A stretch of DNA of 64,000 nucleotides. Source: Rhynchospora pubera (Eukaryota > Streptophyta > Magnoliopsida > Poales > Cyperaceae). Below the pieces are notes generated by a model. The model was not told the origin of the DNA, ran no database searches, and saw only the letters and a list, made by a program, of their open reading frames with translations. Of the stretch, positions 20,412-30,809 are shown in pieces (positions within the stretch are counted from its first letter, which is position 1; every line of letters begins with the position of its first letter). The DNA lies in the NCBI GenBank assembly GCA_028095005.1, contig CM051462.1, positions 88,113,846 to 88,177,845 of the forward strand. The letters run 5' to 3'. The translations under genes were made by a program, and so were the position numbers.

Positions 20412-21023
20412 TAGGGGTGAGCAAAAAACTCGCAAGTCATGAGCTAACTCGAATTCGACTCAGAAAAGCTCGATTGCAACTCAAGCCAACGGAACTCGAG
20501 TTGGAAGAACTCGAGCTGAACTAACTTGGTTGGCTAACGAGTCGAGTTTGAGTTGAAGTCAACTCAGCTCGCAACTCAGAAGCTGACTTGTGACATAATA
20601 AATTTATATTTCAAATATATATTATTAACATAATTTATGAGTACTAAAAATTTATAAATTAATAAAAATAATTTTCTTCGTCTATATTTATATTTTAGAT
20701 AATATTACATATGATAGATTGAGTTTCAAGACATATTTTGTTTCAAATCAATAAAAAGAATATAAAAGACAACAATTTTATTGTTTACAATATTGTATAT
20801 GTCAAAAAAATTTAATAAAAATAACATATGAATTAAATAAATAAAAATTTAAAGGATATATGTTTATTTCAAGCTAGCTCGTGAGCCCACGAGCTAGCTC
20901 GAGTTTGAGCTAGCTTACAAAACTCGAAAGTATTTCTAACTCAGCTCAACTCAACTCGAGTTACAGCTGAGTTGAGTTTTAGTTGTCCCCGACTCGCTCG
21001 AACTCAGCTCATATACAGCTCTA
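20412..21023. mobile_element. Non-autonomous hAT element, family 1 copy 2 (612 bp)
   Basis: Perfect 8-bp duplication GAGATAGT (20404-20411, 21024-21031). Begins TAGGGGTGAGCAAAAAACTC and ends ATATACAGCTCTA. It has the same ACTCGAGTT-rich subterminal zones and AT-rich core as copy 1. Confidence 0.95.
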
Positions 21024-21093
21024 GAGATAGTGCGCTTCCAGCTCATTCTGGGATGAAATATATCTGTACCCGAAATGAATACTGTGCTGTGCA

Positions 21094-21290
21094 ATCCAAA
21101 TCAGCTGTTGCGCGACAAACCGTGTCGTGCGGCTCATCGAGCCGTTCGCGCGATCCGACGGCCCAAACATGTTACCTCTCTACGAATCCGCTCCGTTACT
21201 CAATTTCATTTTTATTTCGGATCCTCTCCGTGCTAGATCTGAAAGCAATCGACACCAAAAATCAAACCAAAAAAAAAAGAAATCAGAATT
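21094..21290 (+). repeat. Left arm of a 12 kb inverted repeat pair
   Basis: Matches the reverse complement of 33313-33482, with shared GTTGCGCGACAAACCGTGTC, GGCTCATCGAGCCGTTC, CCGACGGCCCAAAC and TTTATTTCGGATCCTCTCC. The length fits MULE terminal repeats, but I found no flanking duplication. Alternatively these are two copies of one promoter or leader in opposite orientation. Confidence 0.75.
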
Positions 21291-21780
21291 GGAGGGAAAA
21301 TTGGAGAAGGCAGGAGGAAATTCGCGAGAGGGCTAGGAGGTTTGACGAGAGTGCTAAGTTTCAATCGATAGCATTGTTGTGATAGGAGGTTTTGTGGTTT
21401 CATGGTTTCACGAGACCACGCTCCATCGAGACAGGAGGTTTCATGGTTTCGCGAGACCGCGCTCCATCGAGAGCATTCTCCGACTATTCTCCATCGAATT
21501 GAAGAAGCACGAGGAAGCGGACCATTGTTGTGATAGGAGAAGCACGAGGAAGGGGACCACTGTTGTTAGAATCTGATAGGAAAAAATTGATGATTGCAAG
21601 GGGACCATTGTTGTGTTGTCAAGCTTAGTACAGTTACTAAAAATTGATCTTTTCTTTTGTGCTATTGTTCATTTAGACATTTACTGATTTTGAAAAGCGT
21701 TAGTGAAATGAAAAGTAATTGGGTCGGAGTTTGACCCAATTACTGTCAATGGTAAGGGTGTATGTGCTGAGTTTGACCCA
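21291..21780 (+). other. Leader-like sequence with an imperfect duplication
   Basis: Contains GGTTTCATGGTTTCGCGAGA-type sequence twice (21395-21470) and GAAGCACGAGGAAG twice (21498-21560). No family is recognisable in its short open frames. Confidence 0.4.
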
Positions 21781-21789
21781 ATTACTATC

Positions 21790-21943
21790 GGCTCCGTTTG
21801 GATAGGTGTGGGAAGAAGGGAAGAACGGAAGAAGTGGGAAGAAGTATTGGGAAGTGTGTAACTTTGTGAAGAATTTGAATTGTTTATAATTTTTTTTCCC
21901 ATCTTCCTTCTTCCTCTTCTTCTTCTCTCATCCAAACGCAAGC
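21790..21943. mobile_element. MITE, GGCTCCGTTTGGAT family, copy 2 (154 bp)
   Basis: The 3-bp duplication is ATC (21787-21789, 21944-21946). Left end GGCTCCGTTTGGATAGGTG; right end, inverted, GCTTGCGTTTGGATGAGAG. Shares AGTGTGTAACTTTGTGAAGA with the other copies. Confidence 0.85.
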
Positions 21944-22101
21944 ATCGAGTTTGAGAAAAGGAATAAATCTGTTTCATGACTGGTACCAACTAGAATAATG
22001 TGAATGTGCTTCCAGGAACAAATCTAATAGCCACGATAACAAGAATCACACATATGAGATCTGACTAAAATATATAATTTCAAAAAGACAAAAATAGATA
22101 C

Positions 22102-22198
22102 CTGAAAGCATAGCTGAAATGGAGAGAACCTCATTTGAACAATTGAACTCAGGGCTGACAACAAGTATCTTGGCCATTTGTACTTCAGGATAACAGCA
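22102..22198 (-). pseudogene. Single exon of a DEAH-box RNA helicase (PRP43 type), isolated fragment
   Basis: Between acceptor TTAATGCAG and donor GTATCT the minus strand reads MAKILVVSPEFNCSNEVLS followed by ISAMLS. This matches the conserved region after the helicase core of plant PRP43-type DEAH helicases, which disassemble spliceosomes and act in ribosome biogenesis. No neighbouring helicase exon was found on either side, so this is a stray captured or relic exon. Intact splice sites mean it could still be spliced into a transcript. Confidence 0.75.
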
Positions 22199-22618
22199 CT
22201 GCATTAATTAGCTTTATTTTATGAAAACCGATCTCATAGAAAAGCTTGAACTGTATACAATAGGTCACTTGTATCACAAGTTTGAACTGTATACTTATTT
22301 TATGAAAACCAATCTCACTTTTTTTTTTGTTGTTTTTCTTTGAGAAAAGGCATAAATTTGTTTCATGTCTGAATAGTTAGTTGGTGAAATGCCGAGCTAT
22401 ATCCCAATTTTCATTGCTTGTGGTTTCAGTCCAAAAAAAAAAACTGAATAATAAATTTTATTGTTACAAATTTGCCCCTTTTCCTAACTCTCTTTTCCTT
22501 GAATTATATTTTAAAAGATTTCCAAGGATAATTTAACTCCTACATTAACACAGAATTTCCAACTTGATGACAACGCTAGTTATTTAACACTGGATTCACA
22601 AGTGGATGACTATGTCAA
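22199..22618. other. No gene seen
   Basis: AT-rich sequence between the helicase exon and the Helitron end, with a short duplicated phrase (TTATTTTATGAAAACCRATCTCA at 22213 and 22291). Confidence 0.5.
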
Positions 22619-22648
22619 CTAGCAGCAACGCCCACTCAATGTGTGGGC
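22619..22648 (-). mobile_element. Helitron 3' terminus (minus strand)
   Basis: Minus strand: hairpin GCCCACACATTGAGTGGGC (22648-22630), spacer, CTAG at 22622-22619, then T. This is the expected Helitron 3' structure. The body extends rightward and probably includes the minus-strand exons to about 26300. The 5' TC end was not located. Confidence 0.7.
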
Positions 22649-23048
22649 GGACTTTAATATATGATATGCGAAAATAAAAATATTTTTGACAAACATATAT
22701 TATCCATTTCAAATCAATAGTTCAGTATAAAATATCATGAATTATCAAGGTCATACTTCTTTTACAAAAAATTTAAGTTCAAAATTAAACTCAATCCTAG
22801 ACATTAAAGTCTTAACAAAAAAGAACAAAATTTGCACGGAAGCCATCAAATAAAAAAATTACATATTGCACAGAATATTCTTAATCTTAGACTGAAAATT
22901 ACTATAGGTCAACTTACATAATAACATAATATAAAAATAGGAAAAAAACAATAACGATTAATTATGGGATGCTATAGAGAAATCATGCAATATTACTACC
23001 AAGGTTGTTTGCGTCAAAAGCATTGTAACAGAAATTTAGAATTTATTC

Positions 23049-23177
23049 CTACATAAAGTGTCTTAATTTAGCGAATTCTTTATACAAAACGGCATATGCG
23101 TCTTGACTTTTCAAGGTCGTTGCCTTCTCTATTGCTTTGACCAAAGCTGGGAGTGCTATCGTCAACTTCTTCATTCT
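23049..23177 (-). CDS. Putative terminal exon of a captured gene (43 codons)
   Basis: Minus strand: acceptor TAGTTAGCAG, then an open frame (LTIALPALVKAIEKATTLKS, QDAYAVLYKEFAKLRHFM) to a TAG. It begins in phase 0, compatible with the exon ending at 24370. The sequence looks like real helical protein, but I do not recognise the family. It lies inside the Helitron that ends at 22619. Confidence 0.4.
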   Translation of the reverse strand, partial: RMKKLTIALPALVKAIEKATTLKSQDAYAVLYKEFAKLRHFM

Positions 23178-24369
23178 CTGCTAACTATAAATCGAGGAAA
23201 AAACATAAAACTGATAATGTAATTCTCTAATTAAATGGTTCTTACAAAAAATAAGCTGCAAAACAGAATCTGCTTTCAATGGGGGGAAAAAAAAGAAGGA
23301 ACTGCACATAATGAAAATTTTCTTTTATTGTCTTTTCATTGCTACATGTCAACTTTTGAATATTGAAAACTTTCATTTGATATACAATAAGATATGTTGA
23401 CCTGGTCAGAAGTAATGCTTGAGCTCTCCAATGTGATATCCACTCTCTAAAATTTCATGAAAAAAATCGACCTCTATTTCTAGCCCACGGTACACTTACC
23501 ATATGCGAGTAGAATTATATACTATAATGGCATCCACAGATAAGGTTGAGAATCAACAAGCACAAATTAGTAATTTAAGAATGGTACAACGAAGCTATAC
23601 TTTCATCCAATCTTAGGAGCAAGCAGTACATCTAATTTTTTCCTACAAAGTCACCACAAGAATTGCAATCTAGAAAATTATTCATAAACGATCAGTATGC
23701 TATCTGTTTGCTGCCCTACTTTAAATTTAGCAAAACCTACTTTAGTAGTAGCAAGGCCTAATGCCTTGAGCAAATAAAAGAATTTGAAGTATGACCTTAA
23801 TGAAGACTGAAGAGAACTTCACTCGACATGTTAAACCCTCTTGATTTGAATTTGACCTCATTCACCGCCTTTTCCTTCGCATTTACAGATATGGTTCTAA
23901 ATCTCCATTCATTTCGAAGATAGAGAAGTATTGAAAAATAAATTTAAACCAAGGACTGCCATGCTACATTTCAATTCAACACCAATCATGTGTCTTGATA
24001 TACTGGTACATTCATTTGATATTTAGCCCGATAATTATAGTTTGTAGACAAGTCCATCAACCAATGAAAAAAAAGTTAGACAAATTATAACAATTGTATG
24101 ACTAACCTCTGAAACATTAATTATTTGGAAAAAATCTCCTAGGGCAATGAAACCTCTTAAACCTAGATCTTCGATCCAAGTATTGTAACTGTGCTATAAA
24201 CCAGCTTCCAGTATCCATCAACCAGAAAAGTATTCAGAAGTCAGAACCATAGAGAAAAGTTTCTTGAGCAGAATTTTATCATAATAAGCTATGGTTCCTG
24301 AAACAACTAATTAAACAAAATAGTTGTAAGAGAAAACAATTAAAAAAGGCGAGGAACATTATAACTAAC

Positions 24370-24429
24370 TTGATTGACAAATTTTTGATGCTCCGGCATG
24401 CGATAAAATTTGTCTGACAAGGCCCTAAA
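24370..24429 (-). CDS. Putative internal exon of a captured gene (20 codons)
   Basis: Minus strand: acceptor TTTGCAG, frame FRALSDKFYRMPEHQKFVNQ, donor GTTAGT. Phase 0 at both ends, so it can join directly to the exon at 23177. Function unknown. Confidence 0.35.
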
Positions 24430-25186
24430 CTGCAAATAAGTACCATAATTTACAAATTACTTTTTATGTACACAAAACACTACCAAAAAACGTTATTAGG
24501 TCCTATTCAGAAAATAAAGATAAAATAATAGCATCAAGAATTTCCTTAGGCAACAAACCTGACAGTTACTATCTCCCTAAACCTTTAGTTCCACCAGATC
24601 ATAAAACTTCAATCTAAATATATAAATGACAATTTACAATTATAAGCAGCCAATAAACATAATTACTTGGATAAATTTAACACAAAAAAAAAATTGTCAA
24701 TGGCAGACATATTTAACACACAAAAAAGTTGTCTTTTGCATACTTGTTAAAAATGCTAGATATGTAAACTGACAATTGTTTCTCACAATACTATCAGAAA
24801 AGCATATTATTGGAAAAATTGTTATAGAAATATCTCCATTTTTAAGAATTTTCTTATCTATCTATTAAATATAATTTAAGTACCAAGACAATTGAAACAA
24901 ACAAATCTAAATCAACTTCAACCAACACCCTCTAGTCCATCCTCTGGCGCTTGCTTTTTAAGACAAAGAAGGTAAATTCATATAGAGGTTCACATAGATT
25001 ATGCATAATAATAAGAACGCATGTAAAAAAGAAAAACTAAGAATTAGGTAGAAATTGAGGGTCTCCATTGAATATATATTGTATATGTAATGCAAGCCAT
25101 ATCCCCAATCCGACAAATTGAGGGTCGCTATTGAATCAAGAAAGCTTGATTTGAATCAAAAAAGCTTGATGCAAGTCTACTCAAAC

Positions 25187-25213
25187 CTCCATTTCCAAAG
25201 CTACATCCTCTTC
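25187..25213 (-). CDS. Possible micro-exon (9 codons)
   Basis: Minus strand: acceptor GGATTACAG, EEDVALEME, donor GTTTGAG. Phase 0 on both sides, like the two exons downstream. Short enough to be chance. Confidence 0.2.
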
Positions 25214-25401
25214 CTGTAATCCACAACAATTGGAAATTATTAATGAGAAATTATGAAACCAAAAACCACCTTCTCAAAGCAAATAAAAATTATTAGGAAA
25301 TCAAAAAGCACCTTTACAATAATTTCAGAAAAAGGGCTAAAGATTACTTAAAGAAAACAAGAAACCTGCTAAACAATATCTTCAAGTAGATACCCAATGA
25401 C

Positions 25402-25499
25402 TTCCATCAGTAATACCGAGATTTCCGATCGCATTGGTTAAAGCACGACCTTGAATGTACTCCATTGAGAGGTAATACGTCTATTTCGGATCATCCTTG
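25402..25499 (-). pseudogene. Alpha-glucan phosphorylase fragment
   Basis: Minus strand reads YYLSMEYIQGRALTNAIGNL plus GITDG, the conserved N-terminal block of plant alpha-glucan phosphorylases (consensus YYLSMEFLQGRAL.NAIGNL). An in-frame TAG directly precedes it and the following residues diverge, so it is a broken fragment, probably captured by the surrounding Helitron. The enzyme normally degrades or extends starch chains; nothing here could be active. Confidence 0.8.
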
Positions 25500-25611
25500 A
25501 AGGTACTCCATTAAGCCGATGTTGTTGCCATACGGAAATTGCACCTGCTAAAGTAAAATTGGATAACCAAACCAAAGGTTATCATTCACAATTGTTTGCT
25601 TGTCTACTCAC

Positions 25612-25682
25612 CAGGTCAGGTTGACGCTCGAAAAGGGCAGCAGATCCTCTTCAATCATTCGCTTGGGCCTCTGCGCCGCCAT
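25612..25682 (-). CDS. Putative first coding exon of a captured gene
   Basis: Minus strand: ATG at 25682, frame MAAQRPKRMIEEDLLPFSSV then NLT, donor GTGAGTAG. It is preceded by a long leader-like stretch (25700-26300), as expected for a first exon. Joining to the next candidate acceptor gives an early stop. I do not recognise the protein. Confidence 0.3.
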
Positions 25683-25689
25683 TTGAAGG

Positions 25690-26330
25690 AACAATCCAGT
25701 CTAGAGGGGCTGGCGAATGAAGAGGAGGAGACGGGCATCGGGAGGAGAAGAGTCTGAGGCTTGGGGTGGAGAAGAGTCTGAGGCTTGAGAAACAATGAAT
25801 GAATTAACATGGCGAAGAATTCAGAGAAAATATTAAACCAACTATTTGCACAAAGAATGAAGAGAAAGAAATCTAACAGAGAAAAGTGTAAATAGGTAAA
25901 ATTGGAGTATCTCATCACCTAATCGTGTTCCTTGGTAAAGCAAATCGCACAATCAATTTACAGTTGCCGGAGAGTGAGAGAGCGTGAGAGGGGAAAAATG
26001 ATTCGGTTAAGGATGCAAAGTGATAGAGAGAGACAGGCCGTTGCGTCGGTGAAATCTTGGATGGATAAACCCTAGCCGCGTTAGAGAGACGAAGGAGATG
26101 AGGATTAAGGCGGACTCGATGAGAAAGACGAAGGAGATGAGGACGAAGGAGATGAGGATTACGCCGCTGTTGAGAGGAAACCCTAGTGACAATCGGATAT
26201 CAACTCGGCTTCTCTTCCATATCTGGCCGTGATGGATGATGGAAAAGATGGGAAAGGGAGGGGTCATGATATACCGAGAAAGAAAAAAAAATTGCGCAGC
26301 GAAGAATCGAACTCTCACACACTGGACTGA
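25690..26330 (-). promoter_or_regulatory. 5'-UTR/promoter-like segment of the captured gene (minus strand)
   Basis: GC-richer, CT-rich on the minus strand, with CTAGGGTTT-type leader motifs. Includes repeated CCTCATCTCCTTCGTC (three copies, 26095-26160) and a duplicated AAGCCTCAGACTCTTCTCC (about 25750-25790). Several short upstream open frames. Probably the promoter and leader for the exons at 25682 and below. Confidence 0.35.
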
Positions 26331-27300
26331 ACGGACCTACCACGCAGCGCCTAGGCAGGTTTGTGATAGAAGGTCGACTTTTTTTGTCTGATATTTAAAT
26401 CTGAACCGTAGATCATTGTAGATTAACAAAATCAATGATTCATATTTGATATTAGAGAGGTGTAACTCCCTTTTATCTCGAAGTTTATGTATGTTCTACT
26501 GATGCTTTATAAGTAGTGGAGATATGCACGATTGTTAACGGTTAGTACTTTTAGAGACAAAATATATAACTTTTTGCATCAATATTAATAATTTTATTAA
26601 TGTTATTGTCTTTTTTTTTGTAATAGGAGAACTCTTCATTTGCTTTGCATTCGCCTCATTCTGAAATCACATCTACAAGTCAAAATATGTCTCTATTTGA
26701 CTAGATGAATAGCTTATTGTTAAAATGTCTCATTTTGTATAGCTTTTAAAGGAAAAGCTTAAAATGTCTCATTTTGTTTAGCTTTTAAAGGAAAAGGCTT
26801 TATTTTGTTATAGCTTAGTGTTGTAGTGAAGAAATGCTTCATTTTGTATAGCTTTTAAAGAAAAAATTTTATGCTATGATAGCTTACTGTTAAGCTTTAT
26901 TTTGAGATAGCGACATGACTCAATAGAATTAAAAGTTTGCTTTAGTTATGTTTAAGCATTTTTTCTTGTTTTACTATTATTGTCTCTTGTTTAACCTGTT
27001 ATGTTTAAACATGACTCAATTTTGCTTTTTTTCCTTATTGTTTTGTTCAACAACTGATGCTCACATTCTTCTTAATTTTGGCTCGGATGATATGATATTA
27101 AATATCATCCCTGTAGCCTTTGTTTCTTGAGTCTGATGAATTGTAAATAGAGAAAAATTGAATGAAGGAAATTGGTCGCTAAATGACATCAATATTCTAA
27201 AAAGGAATATATACAAATTCACAATTTCTTAACAGAAATTGAATCGAATTAATGTTCTATAAGAACTACAATTACAAAATGAATCAAGGATTGAAAAATG
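26331..27300. other. T-rich region with short repeats, no gene seen
   Basis: A phrase containing AAAATGTCTCATTTTGT and TAGCTTTTAAAGGAAAA recurs about three times between 26706 and 26870. No coding frame is supported. Confidence 0.5.
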
Positions 27301-27306
27301 AAGCCT

Positions 27307-27371
27307 AATTCTGCTCCTCATGCTTTGCAGGAGAGCCAACGGCAGTAGGAACACCACCAGTTGTCGGCCTG
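27307..27371 (-). CDS. Putative terminal exon fragment (about 20 codons)
   Basis: Minus strand: acceptor TATTTTCCAG, then PTTGGVPTAVGSPAKHEEQN and a TAG. Clear splice site and sensible composition, but no family recognised. Probably another captured end exon. Confidence 0.3.
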
Positions 27372-27470
27372 GAAAATAAACAGCATATTAGCTACTTCAA
27401 GCAAAATTTTCTTGGTTCCGTCCATATAACAAATTTGATTGGAGCTAAGATTAAACAGATGTGAAAAATC

Positions 27471-27892
27471 AAAAAGCTTTTATTTATCTTTTTGAGTGAA
27501 TTATATAATGGTGCCTAAGTATCACTCATTTACCATTTTGGTCCCTGAAGTTTCAAAAGAAATACTTTGGTCCATAAGTTTTTCAATCCAGAATCAGTTT
27601 GGTCACATTTGATACCTTGTTTACCTACTGAAAATCTGACATAATGATCAATATCTGAAATCCCAATTTGATCAATTGATGCAAAAGTTTTTATTTAACT
27701 TTTTGAGTGAATTATATAATGGTACCTAAGTATCACTCATTTACCATTTTGGTCCCTGAAGTTTCAAAAGAAACATTTTGGTCCATAAGTTTTTCAATCC
27801 GGAAGCAGTTTGGTCACATTTGATACCTTGTTTACCTACTGAAAATCTGACATAATGATCAATATCTGAAATCCCAATTTGATCAATTGATG
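27471..27892. repeat. Tandem duplication, two units of 211 bp
   Basis: The two units are nearly identical, with shared TTTTTGAGTGAATTATATAA, TTTTGGTCCCTGAAGTTTC and TAATGATCAATATCTGAAAT. Period 211 bp, from the offset of GAGTGA at 27494 and 27705. Confidence 0.92.
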
Positions 27893-28479
27893 CTTTAAAG
27901 CTACAGACAAGCACAAATTTCATACTACTTGTCAAAATTATTTGCAAAAGAAATTGGTATGCTTGTCATCCAGACAAATAAAAATTTGAGAGAATGTATA
28001 ATAGATGTATTAATAAAAACATGTATAGTTGAATTCAAGCAAGCATATCTAGAATCTACTTTCTAGTTCAACCAAAGACAAAATATGAAACTAATTGATT
28101 AATACAGCATAACCTAATTAAAGAAACTTTTAATACATAGTACTGAAGAATAATCAAGAGGTGCAAATTGGTCTGGAAGGTGAAGGAACCTAGATTCAAT
28201 TTAATGATCAAGTGGTATAATCAAATAATCTAGCCTACACCAATTAAATGGCCATTAGTCATCATTGAGCTCAACGATCTACTCCAGAAGGGATAGAGAA
28301 GGGGAAGGGAACCACACCAAACCATACTACGGTTTCTATTCTACACCAAGACATAAAACTTTGAAGAGAAGGTTTCTATGCTACGGTTTCTGTCCAAAGT
28401 TCTCATCCCCAGCAATTTCATTATATGTATTCATATGCAATTTAAGGCTAATCATAAAACATTCATAGTTGAGTGGCTC

Positions 28480-29330
28480 AATCTACAGTAACCTGCACAC
28501 CAATCTGAGCGGTCCGATTTCCGTCTCCCTGCGATGGATTTAATCGTGTCCATCCGTCTCCGCCAAAAAAGTGTACAATGGATTTGATGTATGTTATTTG
28601 CTGTTGCCTTCCATGTCACGCGAAATACCTTACGTGTTTTTTTGTTTTGATCACTGCAAACGCACCAGCGGCTGCAACAGCGTCTCCGCTATCGATCTGC
28701 TCTTTCGATTTTCTGTGTAGAATTTTTTGTTGTCTCCCGTGTTGTGCTCAGTTCCTCAGGTAGTTTTGTGTTTGCGTTCTTGCAGACGCGAGGACGGATA
28801 CAGAGAAACAGATGCTTCTAGACCCTTCTTCCTTCCTTAGCTTTTTTGCACGGAGCAAAAAAAAAGAGTGGGAGAGAGAGCGCTCATCATCTCCTCTTCG
28901 ACACAGGGCGGAGCTAGAATGGAGAGGCTGAGCCTGAGAGAGATAGAGTGATAGGGAGATGGGGATCACCTCTTCGACATGCGGCTGTCTCCCTTTTTCA
29001 GCACCTCTTCCTCCGCCAAACCAGAGACAGACCCACCCCAAATTCTGCCACCGCCCCCTCCATTCCTTGGATCTATCATCTATCCTTCCCTCTCAAGAGC
29101 GGCTCTCCTCCTCCTCCCATCTTCCATCCCTCTCTGCCTCTCCTCCTCCTCCTCCTTCGTCGACACTGCCCCACCATCTACCTTTCCTCCTTCATCTCCT
29201 CTTTGTCACATCATATGGGAAATCAACAGGATAGACCCCCTCCAGCCTCTTTCGCCACCTCCTGTTTTGATTAAACTTCACAGTTAATAGTTGCTGAGCC
29301 TCCGCTAGCCCAGCCCTACAGCACCTAATT
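28480..29330 (+). promoter_or_regulatory. GC-richer 5'-leader-like region (plus strand)
   Basis: CT- and CCTCC-rich on the plus strand with GAGAGAGAG and TCTCTCC runs. Overlapping Pro/Ser-rich frames in all three plus-strand phases (28948-29287) reflect composition rather than three genes. Probably the start of a transcript whose exon-like pieces follow at 29655 and 30752. Confidence 0.35.
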
Positions 29331-29654
29331 GGCACGGCGTGGCCGAGGCTGTGGCCATCACAAGCCTTCAGACCAACCTTTGAAAAGAGTTCGTTTGAAA
29401 GGTTGACAATGAAGAAGACAATTTCTAGGGTTTTTGTTAATGTCTCCTTCTAAGAGATGGTACCATGGTGATTAATTGGGTAACTGTAAATTCAGCATTT
29501 AATTTAAGTTTTCATGTCCCTCGAATTTGATATTTTCACAATTCTTTTGAATGAGTTTTCAGTAAATTATTTACCGATTTTCACCATCTTTCCTCACTAG
29601 ATCTATTTTGGTGAGTTTTACCTGAATTGAATTTATTTTTCGTTTCTATTTCAG

Positions 29655-29719
29655 AGGATTCAGGCAGCAGCAAGAAGCTTCCCCAGTTGAATATCTTTAG
29701 ATTGAGCATATCTCTTTTA
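29655..29719 (+). CDS. Exon-like segment (plus strand)
   Basis: Acceptor CTATTTCAG, frame EDSGSSKKLPQLNIFRLSIS, donor GTATTAAA. Function unknown; supported by splice signals only. Confidence 0.2.
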
Positions 29720-30320
29720 GGTATTAAAATTTATCGCCCTTTTCGATTTTCCTGATTTGCTCGGTTATGGATGTTTATCAATGTCTCCTTTAAATAGAGG
29801 TATTTCGTGATGCAATAGCACAACCACATAAGATTATTTGCTTTACTTGAAGTATTTTGGGTTTCTGGAAAGCGTTCCTTTACCTAAAGTATTTTAGTAT
29901 GATTTTTCATTTTACACAAGGACAACGAAACAAGAAAATAATGGTGGTTTTAATTAGCGATTTGTTAATTTAGTTGGTATTTCAATTTAGGAGAATTGAA
30001 CGTCAAACTTTTCTCCGTTGATTATTTTTATTGTCACGTGCATCAGTTGAGATTGGTTCAGCTGATTAAACCTTTGGTTTTGGAGATATTTCAGCTTGGC
30101 TGTTTTGGAATGTTTGGAGGGTCACTGAAGACTACATAAATTTTGTAAGATGTTGCATCAGGATTTTCAAGGTATATAGGATATCCTAGAGCAGTTGTCT
30201 GTTCTTGATGATTTTTGCACCATTTATGTTTTTTAAAATGTTATTTCAGCATTAGAAATTTGCTTTGATGATTCTTCAAATTTACTCAATTGGAGCATCT
30301 TGCAAATTCGTACCGTTTAT

Positions 30321-30378
30321 CCTTACATTTTTTTAGTCTTTACTAATTACCTTACATTTTTTTAGTCTTTACTAATTA
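30321..30378. repeat. 29-bp perfect tandem duplication
   Basis: CCTTACATTTTTTTAGTCTT plus TACTAATTA occurs twice in direct succession. Confidence 0.9.
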
Positions 30379-30751
30379 ACTTTTTCTTCATCAAGTTCTG
30401 AATATTTGAAGTTTATGCTAATGGTCATTCAATGACCGCTTTTTATGCAGAAATGGAGAAATACAGTACAAATAGTTTTTCTTATTTATATAAACCTGTC
30501 ATTTTTTTAGAAGCATATCACTTTATCCTATATCAATATTTTGATATTTTTTTTTCATACCGTTCACAAAAGGAAACAATAAATTTTACTGTGCTATTGG
30601 TGGGGTTATCAATCCATGAACATGTCATCAGAATATTGACGGTTTTAGTTCAATTAAATGGTCTCATCTTAGATTAATGATGCAAATATTTTATGCATAT
30701 CTACAATATGCATTATTGCGAAATTAATTTGTGGGATTTTTGCTGTTTCAG

Positions 30752-30808
30752 AGAAAAACCTAGGTGATCTCAAAGGGGTGCCAACTGAACTAGCTGACAG
30801 TCTACTGG
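30752..30808 (+). CDS. Exon-like segment (plus strand)
   Basis: Acceptor GCTGTTTCAG, frame EKNLGDLKGVPTELADSLL, donor GTACAAG. It looks like a genuine short exon; loosely similar in spacing to helical linkers of LRR/F-box proteins, but I would not assign it. Confidence 0.3.
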
Positions 30809-30809
30809 T

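Noticed and set aside
28948..29287. Three overlapping open frames of 91-108 codons rich in Pro and Ser
   Set aside because: All three plus-strand phases are open because the stretch is CT-rich. No frame has a family match or splice-supported continuation, so they are treated as leader sequence.
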